Program-made: the position numbers and the translations under genes
Assembly (NCBI GenBank): GCA_003993805.1
Contig: RSEF01000001.1
Coordinates: forward strand, 74,291,396-74,355,395
Origin: Himantopus leucocephalus
Taxonomy: Eukaryota > Chordata > Aves > Charadriiformes > Recurvirostridae
Reading direction: 5' to 3'
Length of the DNA: 64,000 nucleotides
Shown: one piece after another, positions 35,539 through 46,310 of the stretch
Numbering within the stretch: the first letter of the stretch is position 1
Layout of the letters: the number at the start of each line of letters is the position of its first letter
The notes under the pieces: generated by a model
Databases searched by the model: none
What the model saw: the letters and a program-made list of their open reading frames with translations, nothing else
Told to the model about the DNA's origin: nothing

Positions 35539-35550
<12 letters not shown>
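34611..35550. other. Non-coding sequence of unknown origin, moderately GC-rich
   Basis: About 34.80-35.24 kb is GC-richer than its flanks and contains a TATA-like motif (GGCTATAAACACC near 34824). It could be an eroded repeat or a weak promoter, but I recognise no family. A GTTCAAATC stretch near 35131 resembles a tRNA B box, but no clover-leaf can be drawn around it. Confidence 0.4.
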
Positions 35551-35574
<24 letters not shown>

Positions 35575-35607
35575 NGGGTTTTTTTTTTTTTTTTTTTTTT
35601 TCTTTTT
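35551..35607. other. Poly(T) tract with single N at 35575
   Basis: A T-run of over 30 bases meets N then GGG and a second T-run of about 24. The true length of the tract is unknown. Phe-rich frames across it are artefacts. Confidence 0.95.
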
Positions 35608-37244
35608 TCTGGGATGCTGAAGATATTGCCTCCTCTGAGCTTTTTTATTTTGGTGGGCCCATATCTCTTTCCCCCAAGATCTGTGTAGCTGCACCTGGAT
35701 ATGAGTAGTTTTCTCCCTCAAATTCTGTTGCACCCTGGCTCCTCATCTGAGAAGGAGGGAAGAGGGGCTTTTATTGTGCTGGTGGACTTTGCCCATCCCT
35801 CTCTGGATCTGAATAGGCCAGCATTATTTCACAAGTGCTAAATCCACTCACAATGGTTTTAAATGGTTGAGCTGCTGAGCCAGCTGAACAGCAAACACCA
35901 GAGGGGAAACCACATTTCGTGAGCGCTTCAGATTCCTTCAGACTGTACGTGGAGCCATTAAGAGCAAAGTAAAAGCCCTTTGACACAACTCCCTTCGGCA
36001 ACTTTTTCACAGCCACGTGCCAAAAATGGGGGCTGGCTAAGGAATTGGTCCAGAATCAGTTCCCAAGAATCTAGCACACAAAGATGGAGTTCAAATCTGT
36101 TTCTGTTAAAAGGGAGGAAAACAGCAGCATATTATTTTTTCTTGTAGCATATTAATCCTTTGTTGGATGTCTCTCTGATCAGTGTGAATTGCCAGTCAAG
36201 GTATCACCATGGGCAAAAGATGAAAAAAACCCAGGTGTTAATGTTATGCAGGAATATTTTTTGTTGTATTTGTGTTTGTATCTGTTTTCCTTATTCTTTA
36301 CATCTAAGTTAAGAACCCAGATTGTAAATCTCATGGTGTTCTGATCATCCCAGAACAACTAGATCTTAAGTCAACATGACCAGCCGAGAAATATCCAAAA
36401 ATGCAAACAATTATCCCATTGCAGTAAGATGGATGAAGGCCTATCTTAAGGAGATGCTATTTCTGTCTCTGTCCAGGCTTGTGAAGACAGGGGACTTAAT
36501 TCTTCCTTAGAAGACTTAATTGCATATTAACTAAACAGGTTCTTTCACAATGATCTGGGTTAGCTTAGACACTCAGTAATGGAGGTTCCCTAGGCCAGAC
36601 AGTCTTGATAGAGTGATTACTTTGAGCAGTTGCATTGAGGCAGCAATAATAATTGATGGTGGTGACGAGGATGAACCTCCCCCCTTCAGCACTTCAGCTC
36701 CAGTCAGCAAAAGATGTCTGGCCACAGCCTGAAATCACACAGGGACATGCAAGAACATTTCACCTTGAATCAACTGAAAAAAAGGTGCAAGCTTGAAGTA
36801 GAATAGTTGCATCAAGAGCCAGCGTGGTCATTCTGAGTCAGAATTTACGTTTAATGTACTTTATCTTGTTTCACTTTGGCTTTGGGGTTTGCTTCCTACA
36901 CCAACATGGTTGAGCATGACTGTAGCTCCTCCAAGAAAGAGGTGCAAACACAGCTGTGTGCCCGAACTTTTGAAGGTGTGTTGAAATTTGTTTCCAATTG
37001 ATGTTGCAGTTACACTCAGCAGGGAAGGAATTGCATTTGTTCTCTTATTGACAGCTTCAATCACCATTCTTCTTTACATTGCGTGAAGTAACAGTGGTCT
37101 CTGATGACTAAATAAAACAATCTTTGACAATATCTTAAAAAAAAGAATGGAGATTAAGAATTTAGCCAGTGAGAAGTAGAGATGAAACCACTGAACATGC
37201 TGCTGCTGCATGGCAATCCACCCATCCAGACTTGCTCAGTCTTT
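35608..37244. other. Non-coding sequence, no gene seen
   Basis: Mixed unique sequence with no recognisable exon or repeat. Confidence 0.6.
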
Positions 37245-37390
37245 CCTTCCTGCTTCTGTCACTTCCTACTTGTGTGTCCTTGGGTACACCAGTGGTCATT
37301 TAACTGTCTCTGCCTTGACCTAATGTCTGTAAAACAGGCAGGAATACACCTCTTGCTCCATATGGCAATTGCGAAATTAAATTCACTGAT
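37245..37390 (+). repeat. MIR-like SINE remnant, plus strand
   Basis: The order CTTCCTACTTGTGTGTCCTT, GGGTACACC, TTTAACTGTCTCTGCCTTGA, then TAATGTCTGTAAAACAGG follows the MIR core (cta-ctgtgtgaccttgggca, cttaacctctctgagcctca, tcatctgtaaaatgg). The middle has a small insertion. The tail after about 37390 may extend further but is not clear. Confidence 0.55.
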
Positions 37391-38659
37391 ATTTAAAAAA
37401 CGCTTGGAGAACAAGGGACAGCAGAACTTGGTCCTCACAGAAGTCCTGTGAGAGTACAAAGTACAGCTGTGTTGTTATTTTCTGCAGAAACATTCCTTCA
37501 TTAAAACATAGACTACAGAAGAATGGTTGGTTGCCCTTTGACTCTCGTTAGATTGGTAGGAGCAGTTATTTTTTTTACTTAACTAAGGTCTGCGGTGAAT
37601 TTGGGGCTTTTTTTAAATGCCCCAAAATATCATTTGCAGTTGTGTGAGTGCAAGGAGAAAACTCCTGCAAATATGCATAAATATTTGCAAAAATTAAAAA
37701 CCAAAAAAAAAAAAAAAAANAAAAAAAAAAAAAAAAAAGAGCCTGAACAGTCCACAAACCAGTACATCATCTCATTTTCTTGTTCTCATTTCTCTAAACC
37801 TGCTGACAGGATTCCCCCAGAATTTCCAGCACTCGCTGAACCTTGACCTAAGCAGCTTCATGAGAAATTTCTTCCCCAAGGGTTATTTTGGATAGAAAGT
37901 TCTAAGATCCTGAGTATAATGGTTTTCACAGCTGTAATTATAGAGTCACACATCTGATTCATGTAATTTGACAAGGAATTATAACTTGCCTGGTTCAAAG
38001 GAGTGTGTCAAGGTGTATGGTAACTGGCGATGTGAATCTTGCAGCATCTGCACATGGGCTCTTCCATCATTCTGGTGTCCAATTCAAAAGTTTCTGTTAC
38101 ATGTTTACATACCTGGGGCAGTTTAGATTACAGTATTCTTGCATTGCCTTTTCTCAGAGAGAGTTTTATAAACATTTGACTCACAAGCCAGGGATGGGGA
38201 AATGGCAGTGAAAATGCCCATGCACCCTTTCATACTTGGAGAAGCTCACACTTCTGTGTGTGGTTATTGTATGCATGCAGCATTGCCCTTGTCTGGTTCT
38301 TGGAAGAGAAACACAACAAATGAATACATGTTTTTCAGGAAGGGCTGTGAAATGGTAACTTGGGCTGGAGGCTTCCATTTTTAGTGTCTAAATGAGCAAA
38401 GGTGCTGTACCTGTTTGTCAGATGAGGGTGAACAGAGAAGCAAGTGTATGGTTCAGCTCTCAGGCATGGGCTGGAATGAAGCCGAGGGAGGCAACTTTTT
38501 GACAAAAGACACAAAAATCGGTATAGCTGTGGTTTAGCAGGTACTTCACGTGGCAGAGGACTCCTGCTCACAAAGATGTCTCGGTGGGAGGTTTTGCCTT
38601 TGGCCAGCCAGGAGAATCATATGTTATCACCACCATAACCAGGTTTTGATTACTCACTA
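37391..38659. other. Non-coding sequence, no gene seen, with a single N at 37720
   Basis: A poly(A) run of about 35 bases contains the N at 37720. Otherwise unique sequence with only short open frames. Confidence 0.6.
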
Positions 38660-39180
38660 AATAAAACCCACTCCTTGTGTGCTCAAATCTGCAAGGTGCA
38701 AGTGTGGGTGAGATGTATCTGCATCTCAATGTTTGAAACAGGTACGTGGCCAGAGATGGTACCCCTAGAGGTTGTGGCTGAGGAGGAGATGGTAGAACGA
38801 GGGGTAAGGGGTCCTGCTGGTGGCCGATGTGCGGGCGCTGTGAGCAGGCCAGGCCAAGCTGGAGGTGCAGCATGGGGGCAGCAGGGGGGTTGTCCTGGGA
38901 TGGTTTGGTGTGGCTGGTGGCTGACCTTGTCCTCCAAATGGGGTGTAGCCATGCTGACTTGCTGCCGCTCTCAATGGGGCATGGCTCCCCCCATCACACA
39001 AAGCTCTAAGCATCCCCCCTGGCCCCTGGTGCTGCGCAAGCACCATCTTGTCAGCCCAGGTCCTGTGCCACTTCGTCCCCTTCCCACCCCTGCAGGGAGA
39101 CCCAACACCTCCTGGGCCTTGCTCCCTCTCTGCTTCCCCTCCTTCAGTTGTACGAGCTTTATAAAGTAGGCACAGAAATC
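38660..39180. other. GC-rich block, no supported gene
   Basis: This block holds the longest open frame of the window (164 codons, plus strand, 38675-39169). The translation is rich in Gly, Pro, Ala, Trp and Cys, changes character along its length and has no recognised domain. Both other strands and frames are also open nearby (89-93 codons), as expected from a stop-poor GC-rich composition. A hairpin lies inside at 39027-39045. Possible uses such as an exon of a non-coding RNA cannot be judged here. Confidence 0.5.
39027..39045. other. Small perfect hairpin (7-bp stem, 5-nt loop)
   Basis: TGGTGCT (39027-39033) and AGCACCA (39039-39045) flank the loop GCGCA. Stems of this size occur by chance in GC-rich DNA. 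Confidence 0.55.
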
Positions 39181-39849
39181 TCTTATTAATAAGCTTTTGT
39201 AGCTGCCAACCTCTGGCAACCTCTACCCTTACCTCAGGGAGTTGGTAGCACCTCCCGACCTAAATGACTCCCTCTTTCCCTCCCAATCTCCTCCTCAGAA
39301 ACGTCTGGGCTTCCTCAGATTATTTTATACAGCCCATTTCCCTTCCCTCACAACTTTGACCGTTTCTAGCTGTGACCTGAGCTCCAGCACTGCTGTGGTT
39401 ATCAGACATGGAGCCGACGTGCTGTGCGCTCCGCTCCACAATGAACCAACCCTACAAGGCAGTGGGGGGAAAATGTCCTGTACTTTACTGTTATGGCAGC
39501 CCTAGCTCTGAGTGAAACTCACATGTCTAGCACCACATGTTGTAGCCCAGCACGCATTGTCGCTGTGGACCCACGTGAGACTGCAGGCAGAGCCTCTCAT
39601 GGAGCCTGGGGAGGTCTGGTCATCCCTCGCCCCCGCGAGACCGATGAGGTAGCACCGCTCCTATGGCAGCTTCGCCCTCCACCACAGCGGGCCCAGGGTC
39701 TGAGTACTCTGCAGTCAGTGTCCTCTGGCAGCATGGCCTCCTTTCTGTAGCTTATAGCACTGGCAGGCAACTTCTTAGATACATCAGAGGAAATGACTGT
39801 TCTAACGGCACATCATCGCCTTTTTCTTTCTGTTACAGGGTTATCTTAA
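39181..39849. other. Non-coding sequence, no gene seen
   Basis: GC-moderate unique sequence with CpGs near 39415-39660 but too sparse for an island. Frames of 85-87 codons match nothing recognised. Confidence 0.6.
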
Positions 39850-39870
39850 TCCTACCCTAACCCTAAACCC
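39850..39870 (-). repeat. Short interstitial telomere-like motif
   Basis: CCTACCCTAACCCTAAACCC contains one exact CCCTAA unit flanked by imperfect ones, about 2.5-3 units of the vertebrate telomere repeat on the minus strand. It is too short to be telomere-derived with any certainty. Confidence 0.4.
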
Positions 39871-42846
39871 AGCGGAAGAATCCTATTTAACAACAGTCCC
39901 TTTAACTCTTCTGCGGGAGGCCTCTGCATGCCTATTGTTTCAGTGAGAGCAGATTTACTCACCGATGGATGGGTCAGTCAGGCTAATTCACTATTTGATA
40001 TGCTCTCTATCAACAGCCCCATTGCCCTCTTTCCCTTCTCTGCCTTCACGCGCAGGGCTTCATGATGGACATGGCCTGCCCAGTGCACAGCATGGGACCA
40101 GGCTCCCTCTCTCAGAAAGTTGTTGATACTTTTCTTTCACCACCCCTCAACAAGGTGGAGTGCGAGGGACCAGATCAGCCTCTGGTGTAAGGCTGCTGCT
40201 TTCCATGGGATAACTCCAAGGATATATTTGACTCCACATGCACCTCATTTCCCCCAGATACCCTAAAATCTGGGGTCCAGTTTCTCAAGATGAGAAAATA
40301 CCATCCCCATGCTTGTGAAGGGTATAAATGAATGTTCACCCTAAGTGGGAAGTCTGGCCGTGTCCAGGTAGAGTGAGCAGAAGGAATGTATAGAGGAGAG
40401 GAGAAATACCACGTCTGACTATAGAACAAAGGTCCAATTAGTACTGGCTGTAAGAAAGTGTCCCTTTTTCTCAGCGTGTTGCGATCGCGCTGTCTTCTAG
40501 CGTGAGTGTTACTGGTTTCTGCGACCAGCACAGGTAATGCTATGCAGACTTGCAGGTCCCTGCAGCTGGGGGACGAGAGCGTAGGATCGTTCTTGCTCCT
40601 AAGCATGATATCCTATTTCACACCTGTCTTTTGACCAGCTACAGCATGGTGAATCTCTGCCTAACCCGCTAGCTAGTCCTGTAAAGGCCTTACTCTCACG
40701 TAGCAGTCTGAAATCTTGCAGTCTGAGTGACATCCACTAGTGAGAGCAATCATTGCTACTGTTTGGGCCTTCCCTGCTTCTTCCACTGGTTACACCCAGA
40801 CTTGGACCTTCAGCTAACTGAAGTGAGGGGCAGCTGACACTGAAAGGAGAGATCCTGCTGCCTCTGCATGCTCTCATGGCCACACAGTCCTAGTCATTGG
40901 CAGTTGTCTGATCCTCCTGGGAACCACTGCAGGACAGCAAACCCGAACACTAATGCTGCCAGAAAGTGGTTAGTTTTCTCCGAGTTTAGCTCTCTGAACC
41001 AGCTTTACCAGGGTCAAATGAATGGCACAGGCAGTGGAGTGTACCCCTGGGAGTGGGGAGTGGGATCCTTGTTTGAGGGGCTGTGGTAATTGGGTTAGTT
41101 TAGTTAAAAACACAGTGAGATAAGTTCCTTGATGGCTGAGTTGCACACACCATACACAGACGTCACAGGAATGGCTCTTTCTGAAGCACTTGCGATTTTC
41201 TTTCCGAAAAGCTCTTTCTCTCTCTCAACGCAGACTGTCATTAGCCAAGCCTAAATTACAGAACCCAAATAATGCTACTGAAGTCCACTGGAGCAGGTAC
41301 ACTTCTCAGTTGGCAATGTTAGATTGCTACCATTCTAGGAAATTGCTGAAGGAGAGTAAGGGTCCTACGGCACTAGAAAGCACAAGCTGGCTGTTGCTGC
41401 AGAAGCGGGCAGATACGTGCCCAAGCCAAGAACTTGTAAGCACATCACAGTCTCGAGGCACACGTTAAAGCCACAAAAAACCCCACAAAACCAAAAGTCT
41501 AACCCAGTCACGAACACACTCCCTGTGTCCCCTCATCAGGCCTAGACTGAAAGTGGGATGTGGGAGATGGGATTTACAGTGGTAAGTGGGACTTTCCGTT
41601 TGTTTCGTGGGCATTTTGGAAAAGTCCACACTGTCACGCCTATAGCTAACTCTATTTATGTGCCTGTCTAAAATCTTTCTGCTGTAGATCTGGTCAAAAA
41701 CTGAGCACTGCAAGTAAATTATCCAATTATTTAAAATCTCTTTTCCTTGCAAGTTGCTTGAAAACCTGTCTTTATTTCTGCAGATGTATTTTGCATTCAA
41801 AGTATTCACCAAACAGCTTCTGCCAAAAAATTTCAGTGTAGGGTCTGTTTTCCAGAATGATTATTTTATCTGTTTACTCCTTTTACTTTTGATGTATGAA
41901 TGATTCCCTAAATGGTGAGGTATTATTTCTGCTCCTTGTCCCAGAGGATTGTAAATGTTTTAATCCAAAGAGCAAGAAACTATAAAAAGAAAGACACAAC
42001 ATCCAACATATAGCCTCTTTTGCAACACAAATATGGATGACATTCATCTGGCGCACATCCCTTAAACACCCATTTATACAGAATATAGCACCCATTCATG
42101 AACAAGAAAATATAAAAATACAAACCTAATAAAACCCTGAAGCCATTTAGTATCAGCCCCAATCTTTGCTCCATTCTGCAATATTCATCTGGGGCTCTGA
42201 CAGAATTAGCCGTGGCAATAATGTGTGAGTGTTACTGATTTCAGCTGTCCACAGACTTTCCCCTGGTTACTGCTGCTGTGGCGGGAGTGGTGGAACGGAT
42301 GTTGTCTCAGTCGCTCCCATTCAAAGTCTGGTACATTAGCTTAAATCACTGATGAAACAGGGTTGTGTTAAGATGCCAGATCGTGAACTGCAGCAGCTGA
42401 GGTACACAGCTAAACAGATTTAATGGCTCTTTTGCTGCTGAAAAGAACGGTCCTGTATGGCTCCCTCCTCCTCTCTCCCCCCTGCAAATCTCTGTGGAAG
42501 GGTTGGAGGCGAGAGCCAGGAGGAATAATAGCATAAAGAAGAGCAGATAAATCAGCCACAGTGTGACTATCAAAGCCATACTTCTATTCTAATTTATAAA
42601 CTTTTGTTTCCTGAAGTAAAAAGAAATTGATGATGGGATCTTGTTGGGTTGTTTTATTTGTTTCTACCCCAAAGGTGTTTTTCTGATCCCAGCTACCTCA
42701 GGACGTACTCTGCTGTATCTCATCGGGTTACTGCTCTGCCTGCCTGGTTTCTTGTCAATGGCAGATGCTTAATAGGGGAAGGTGGAAGTTTCACTTGGAA
42801 GCCACAAATAGAGATTTCTGGTAAGAAAAATGCATCACTCAAATTA
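39871..42846. other. Non-coding sequence, no gene seen
   Basis: Unique sequence. A 143-codon minus-strand frame at 40175-40606 and a 115-codon minus-strand frame at 41465-41812 match no family I know. Confidence 0.6.
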
Positions 42847-42927
42847 ATTCAAGTTAAAGTTTTATCTTTTAATAAGTAAATTAATCTTTTAATTAAAAGA
42901 TTTTAATTCAAGTTTTATCTTTTGTCT
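42847..42927 (+). repeat. AT-rich duplicated segment with 20-bp palindrome
   Basis: ATTCAAGTTAAAGTTTTATC at 42847-42866 recurs as ATTCAAGTTTTATCTTTT from 42906, missing a six-base AAGTTA-type piece. Between them lies a perfect 20-bp palindrome at 42883-42902 with left half AATCTTTTAA. No N is present. The motif resembles small slippage duplications in AT-rich DNA. Confidence 0.75.
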
Positions 42928-43379
42928 CAGCACTTGGCTGGCTAGCATAGATCTGGTGAGGCTCTACAGCCTTGTGTCTTTTTTTCCCATTTCAGTACCA
43001 TTTCCTTTTAGCATCTCTCTGTCCACAGTTTGAGGTTTTGCTGGTCTTCCCAGAAGTCAGAACTGGAAAACAGACTCCTTTGAAACACACAGAACAAGTG
43101 AATTTTTTTAAGGGAGAAAGTGGATTAATGGGAGATACTTCTTGCTGTTAAAAAGCAGTCCTAGGTCTTGCTTATGGACAGCTGGTTTATAACTTCTCTA
43201 ATGCAAGATACCACTTTCAGTCTGGTCAGCCAGTGCCTGTAGGGAACTGAAAGGGTATTTATTTTTATCCTGCTATTGGCTTATGGGATTTGAAAGTACC
43301 TTTTTTAGCTTGCATAACTGTAAATATTGTTACTGGACCTCTCAACCTCTTCTCAATGCTTGCTCCAATATTTGACCTT
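42928..43379. other. Non-coding sequence, no gene seen
   Basis: Unique sequence leading into an old LINE relic. The left limit of that relic may begin somewhat earlier, around 43340. Confidence 0.55.
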
Positions 43380-43600
43380 CTGACCTGCTCCAGGAGATGG
43401 CAAATTCCACAGGCTGATGACACGCTGGGTGAGAGAGTGTCTCCTGTTATGGAGACTTTTAATTTTGCTGAGTGTGCTCCTGTTCTCACGCTTTAGGATG
43501 AGCAAAAAGTTTGGGGGCTGATCAGTTCTCCTTAGTGCCTTCTTAAATCTTGATTGCCTCTTCTGGCTCTCTTCTATGCTCATATTGTTTTCATCCCCTT
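43380..43600 (-). mobile_element. Old CR1/L3-like LINE fragment, minus strand
   Basis: Landmarks of the reverse-complemented amniote CR1/L3 element appear in order: GCAAATTCCACAGGCTGATG, ACACGCTGGGTGAGAGAGTG, CTCCTGTTATGGAGACTTTT, TTTAATTTTGCTGAG, GTGCTCCTGTTCTCACG, then TTCTCCTTAGTGCCTTC. They parallel gcaagttccacaggttaatt, gcgctgtgtgaagaagtac, and ctagttcttgta in well-known copies. Divergence is high, so an old insertion. Confidence 0.6.
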
Positions 43601-45689
43601 GTTACCTGCCCAGCCTGGCCATGTAAATGTTGTATAAGAAATGCTAGTGGGCACTGTGCAACTGCTTCAGGCACAGGACCCTCTCCCTATAAATAAAACC
43701 CCCCCTATTTCTGTATTGTAATCATAGTTAACTTTCAGGACTGTTCCTGCTACTCCATCCGGGAGCTCCTTGAAGAGGAGTGAGTCATGCATTACCACCC
43801 CAGAGCATGCAGTGCACATTCCCACAAGCTCTTCATAAACCCACAGCTGGAAACTTCCAAGAAGACACCTGCTCTGCATTCAGTGCTCAGAGCAGGGACT
43901 CAAAAGAGGCTTTTAAATGTACTTTAATCTGAAAGACTTCTTTTTTTTCCTCTGCCACTGACCACTCCTTCCCTCACCTCACGCTTACCAGGTCACGTCA
44001 TTGCCAGGACCCTCTGCTCGTCTCAGCTATGTGGCCGTAGGTCACCCTCTTTCCCTCCCCTGCCAGCACTGTATATTTCCTGGTCATAAACATGCATGAA
44101 CCTGTGAGCATTCACCTATATTTTGCACTGTCTGGTGGCTTCATGAAATCCCTGTAAGGTGTCACAAAGAAAATCTCAGTAGCATGATTTTTCTTGTGGC
44201 AACATGTGTGGAGGTGCATAGAAACACTCCAGACCTTCCTGCTCTAGAAACAGATAGGTATGCTCTTTTCAATTTTGTAACTCGAGGAACTTTTGACCTT
44301 CCAGACTTATTTATTTGAGTATTGTAAAGGCTGAAGATGCTGAGGATCACTTTTGGCTCTTCACTTAACTTCAAGATGGGTTGAAAGAGAAAAATCTAAA
44401 CCCCAGATTTTTCAGAAGTTTATGAGTATTTTAATTGGTGAAGCTGATTTTTTCATCTATGAAACCTGGGCTTGAAATTCATCATAGACCTGAAACTTTC
44501 CAACAGGTGAAATGTTTTAATATACAAGGAGTTAATGTGACTTTTTATTTAGCATGATTTTCTTGTCCCTTTTGCTCTTTGTCCCCAGTTCCTGGCTTAC
44601 TGATTTCTATATTTTTCCGCTTATTATCTAGTTCTAGGAAAGCCTAACCTGTCTCTTCCTCAGTCTTAAACAGAGTACATTTTCACCAGCTGTCACAGCT
44701 ACCTGTATATATTCCTCAGTTATTGTGTCTCTCATCTGAGCGTAACAGTTCCCAGGTCTCAAAAAACTGCTCTGCACTTCGTACCTTAGTGGAGATATGT
44801 TCTGCTGGATCAGGGAGTCTCAGTCCTTCTTTCTAGTTAGGGATAATTGTCCTGATTATTTCCAAGGGCACGAATCTTTCAATTTTAGTTTCTCTGACGC
44901 AGGCCAAAGAAATAAATATTGAGACCCCAGATGGACTTCCCCACCTTTGAGTCTGAGGATGGTTAAGACCATTACAAACAGAAAAATCAGCTGCTGGAAG
45001 ATGTGCCCTGGGCAACGCTTCATATTTTCCCCTTCTCCAGAGTTGTCTGAAGTGTGGCTCTGGACTTGAACTTTTGAAGTCTGATGGGTGTTTGTGCTCT
45101 GGGGTTTTGATTCCATTTCATCTCTAATAGTTTCTTTTTCCAAACCCTTGGGTAGTTGCCCTTTCCTAGAACACACGCTGAGCACAAGAAACACCCTTCT
45201 TAAAAAACACAAACACTCAGAAGAGGAACACAGAGAACTGAAAGAGCTTCACCAAGAAGTTTTGTTTCTCTGTAAACCCTACATAGGAAACCCTGGCCTC
45301 TGTGCTCCCTCAGCATTTGCTGTATTTATTTCTTTTCCTCCTCTCCAGATTGGGAGCACTTTCTGCCAAACAGAGAAAGGCTTTGTGAGATGAGGAACGG
45401 CTTCGATTTTTGCAGCTTGTAAAGTATGTGCTGCCTCCTTCTGAGAGCTAAAGACTAACTTCTGCCCCTGCTGCCTCTCCTTCCCCCAAAAAGCAACTCT
45501 TTTTAGTAAATCCCCTCTTCCTACCCTCTTTTGTAAAAATGCTCATAACAGCTCCTGGCAGAACAGGGCAGAGATCCTGCCGCTAGCTTTTCTTCAAAGG
45601 AGGACAGGGGAAAAAAGCAGCTCTGAGTTTTCAAGTGAAATTGGCTGCCAAAGCTGAGGAGCGAATGATAGGAGTGGTGGATATTTCCC
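43601..45689. other. Non-coding sequence, no gene seen
   Basis: Mixed unique sequence. A 118-codon minus-strand frame at 44856-45212 and a 101-codon plus-strand frame at 45088-45393 match no family I know. Confidence 0.6.
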
Positions 45690-46310
45690 CCAAACCGGGG
45701 ATCTTCCCTCCCACTTCTCCCTCCCGCGGGTATTCCCCCGAGATGGACTCACTTGAAGATTGATGCTCTCCCCTTCCGAGGCCATCCTTTTGCGCCCAGG
45801 TCTCTTCCTCTGCAGACCGTGCACGGAGCGGGGCACTCTGTGCTCCCGGAGACTCTCTCTTCACTGGACCGGGACGCGCAGCTGCTGGAACAGACCTGCT
45901 ATTCATCTGCCGGCGGCCGGCCGCCCGCCTTGGCATCAGCTGGGGGGCGAGAGAGGGGGTGGCACGCCAATTCTTCATTGTCCGGGCAGCCCGTGGAACA
46001 AGCGTCCCTCTTAGACTTTCCGTGACAGTTGTGTTCATTACGTGTCTGTGCTACCTCTCCGAGGCCAGCTGAGCCTCATGAGCTCACTTGGGCTGGGACG
46101 CGGTGATGCAGCCAGTGTACCAAGAGGTTCCTGGCATGGGCTGTGCAGCCGCGGCAGCGATCCCCATCTCTCCATCTCTCCCTCTCTCCCCAGCGCACAG
46201 CAGAGCATACGCATGAAGAACTAACGGTTGAAGAGATTAGATCCAGAAAGTTGTGCCTGCTAGCTGCCGACGCCGTCGCAGCAAAGATACTGTTACGGCT
46301 CAGATAAAAT
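45690..46310. promoter_or_regulatory. CpG island, best promoter candidate in the window
   Basis: I count about 38 CpGs in some 600 bp, densest at 45720-46020 (CGCGGG, GGACGCGCAG, CCGGCGGCCGGCCGCC) and again at 46095-46310 (GCCGCGGCAGCG, CCGACGCCGTCGC). By hand the GC content is near 58% and the observed/expected CpG ratio roughly 0.75, which meets usual island criteria; flanks are CpG-poor. In vertebrates such islands mark promoters of broadly expressed or developmental genes. Direction cannot be decided. A 135-codon minus-strand frame (45631-46038) and two plus-strand frames of 84-90 codons run through it without recognisable domains. Any transcript start or 5' exon is inference. Confidence 0.6.

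Noticed and set aside
38675..39169. 164-codon open frame, the longest in the window
   Set aside because: No recognised domain, compositionally biased toward Gly/Pro/Ala/Trp, and open frames on the other strand overlap it. GC-rich DNA with few stop codons yields such frames by chance. RNA-seq or cross-species codon conservation would decide.
45631..46038. 135-codon minus-strand frame through the CpG island, rich in Arg, Ser, Ala
   Set aside because: It could be a first exon, but no family match and no conserved splice donor could be shown. CpG islands commonly open frames of this kind. Kept only as a promoter candidate.
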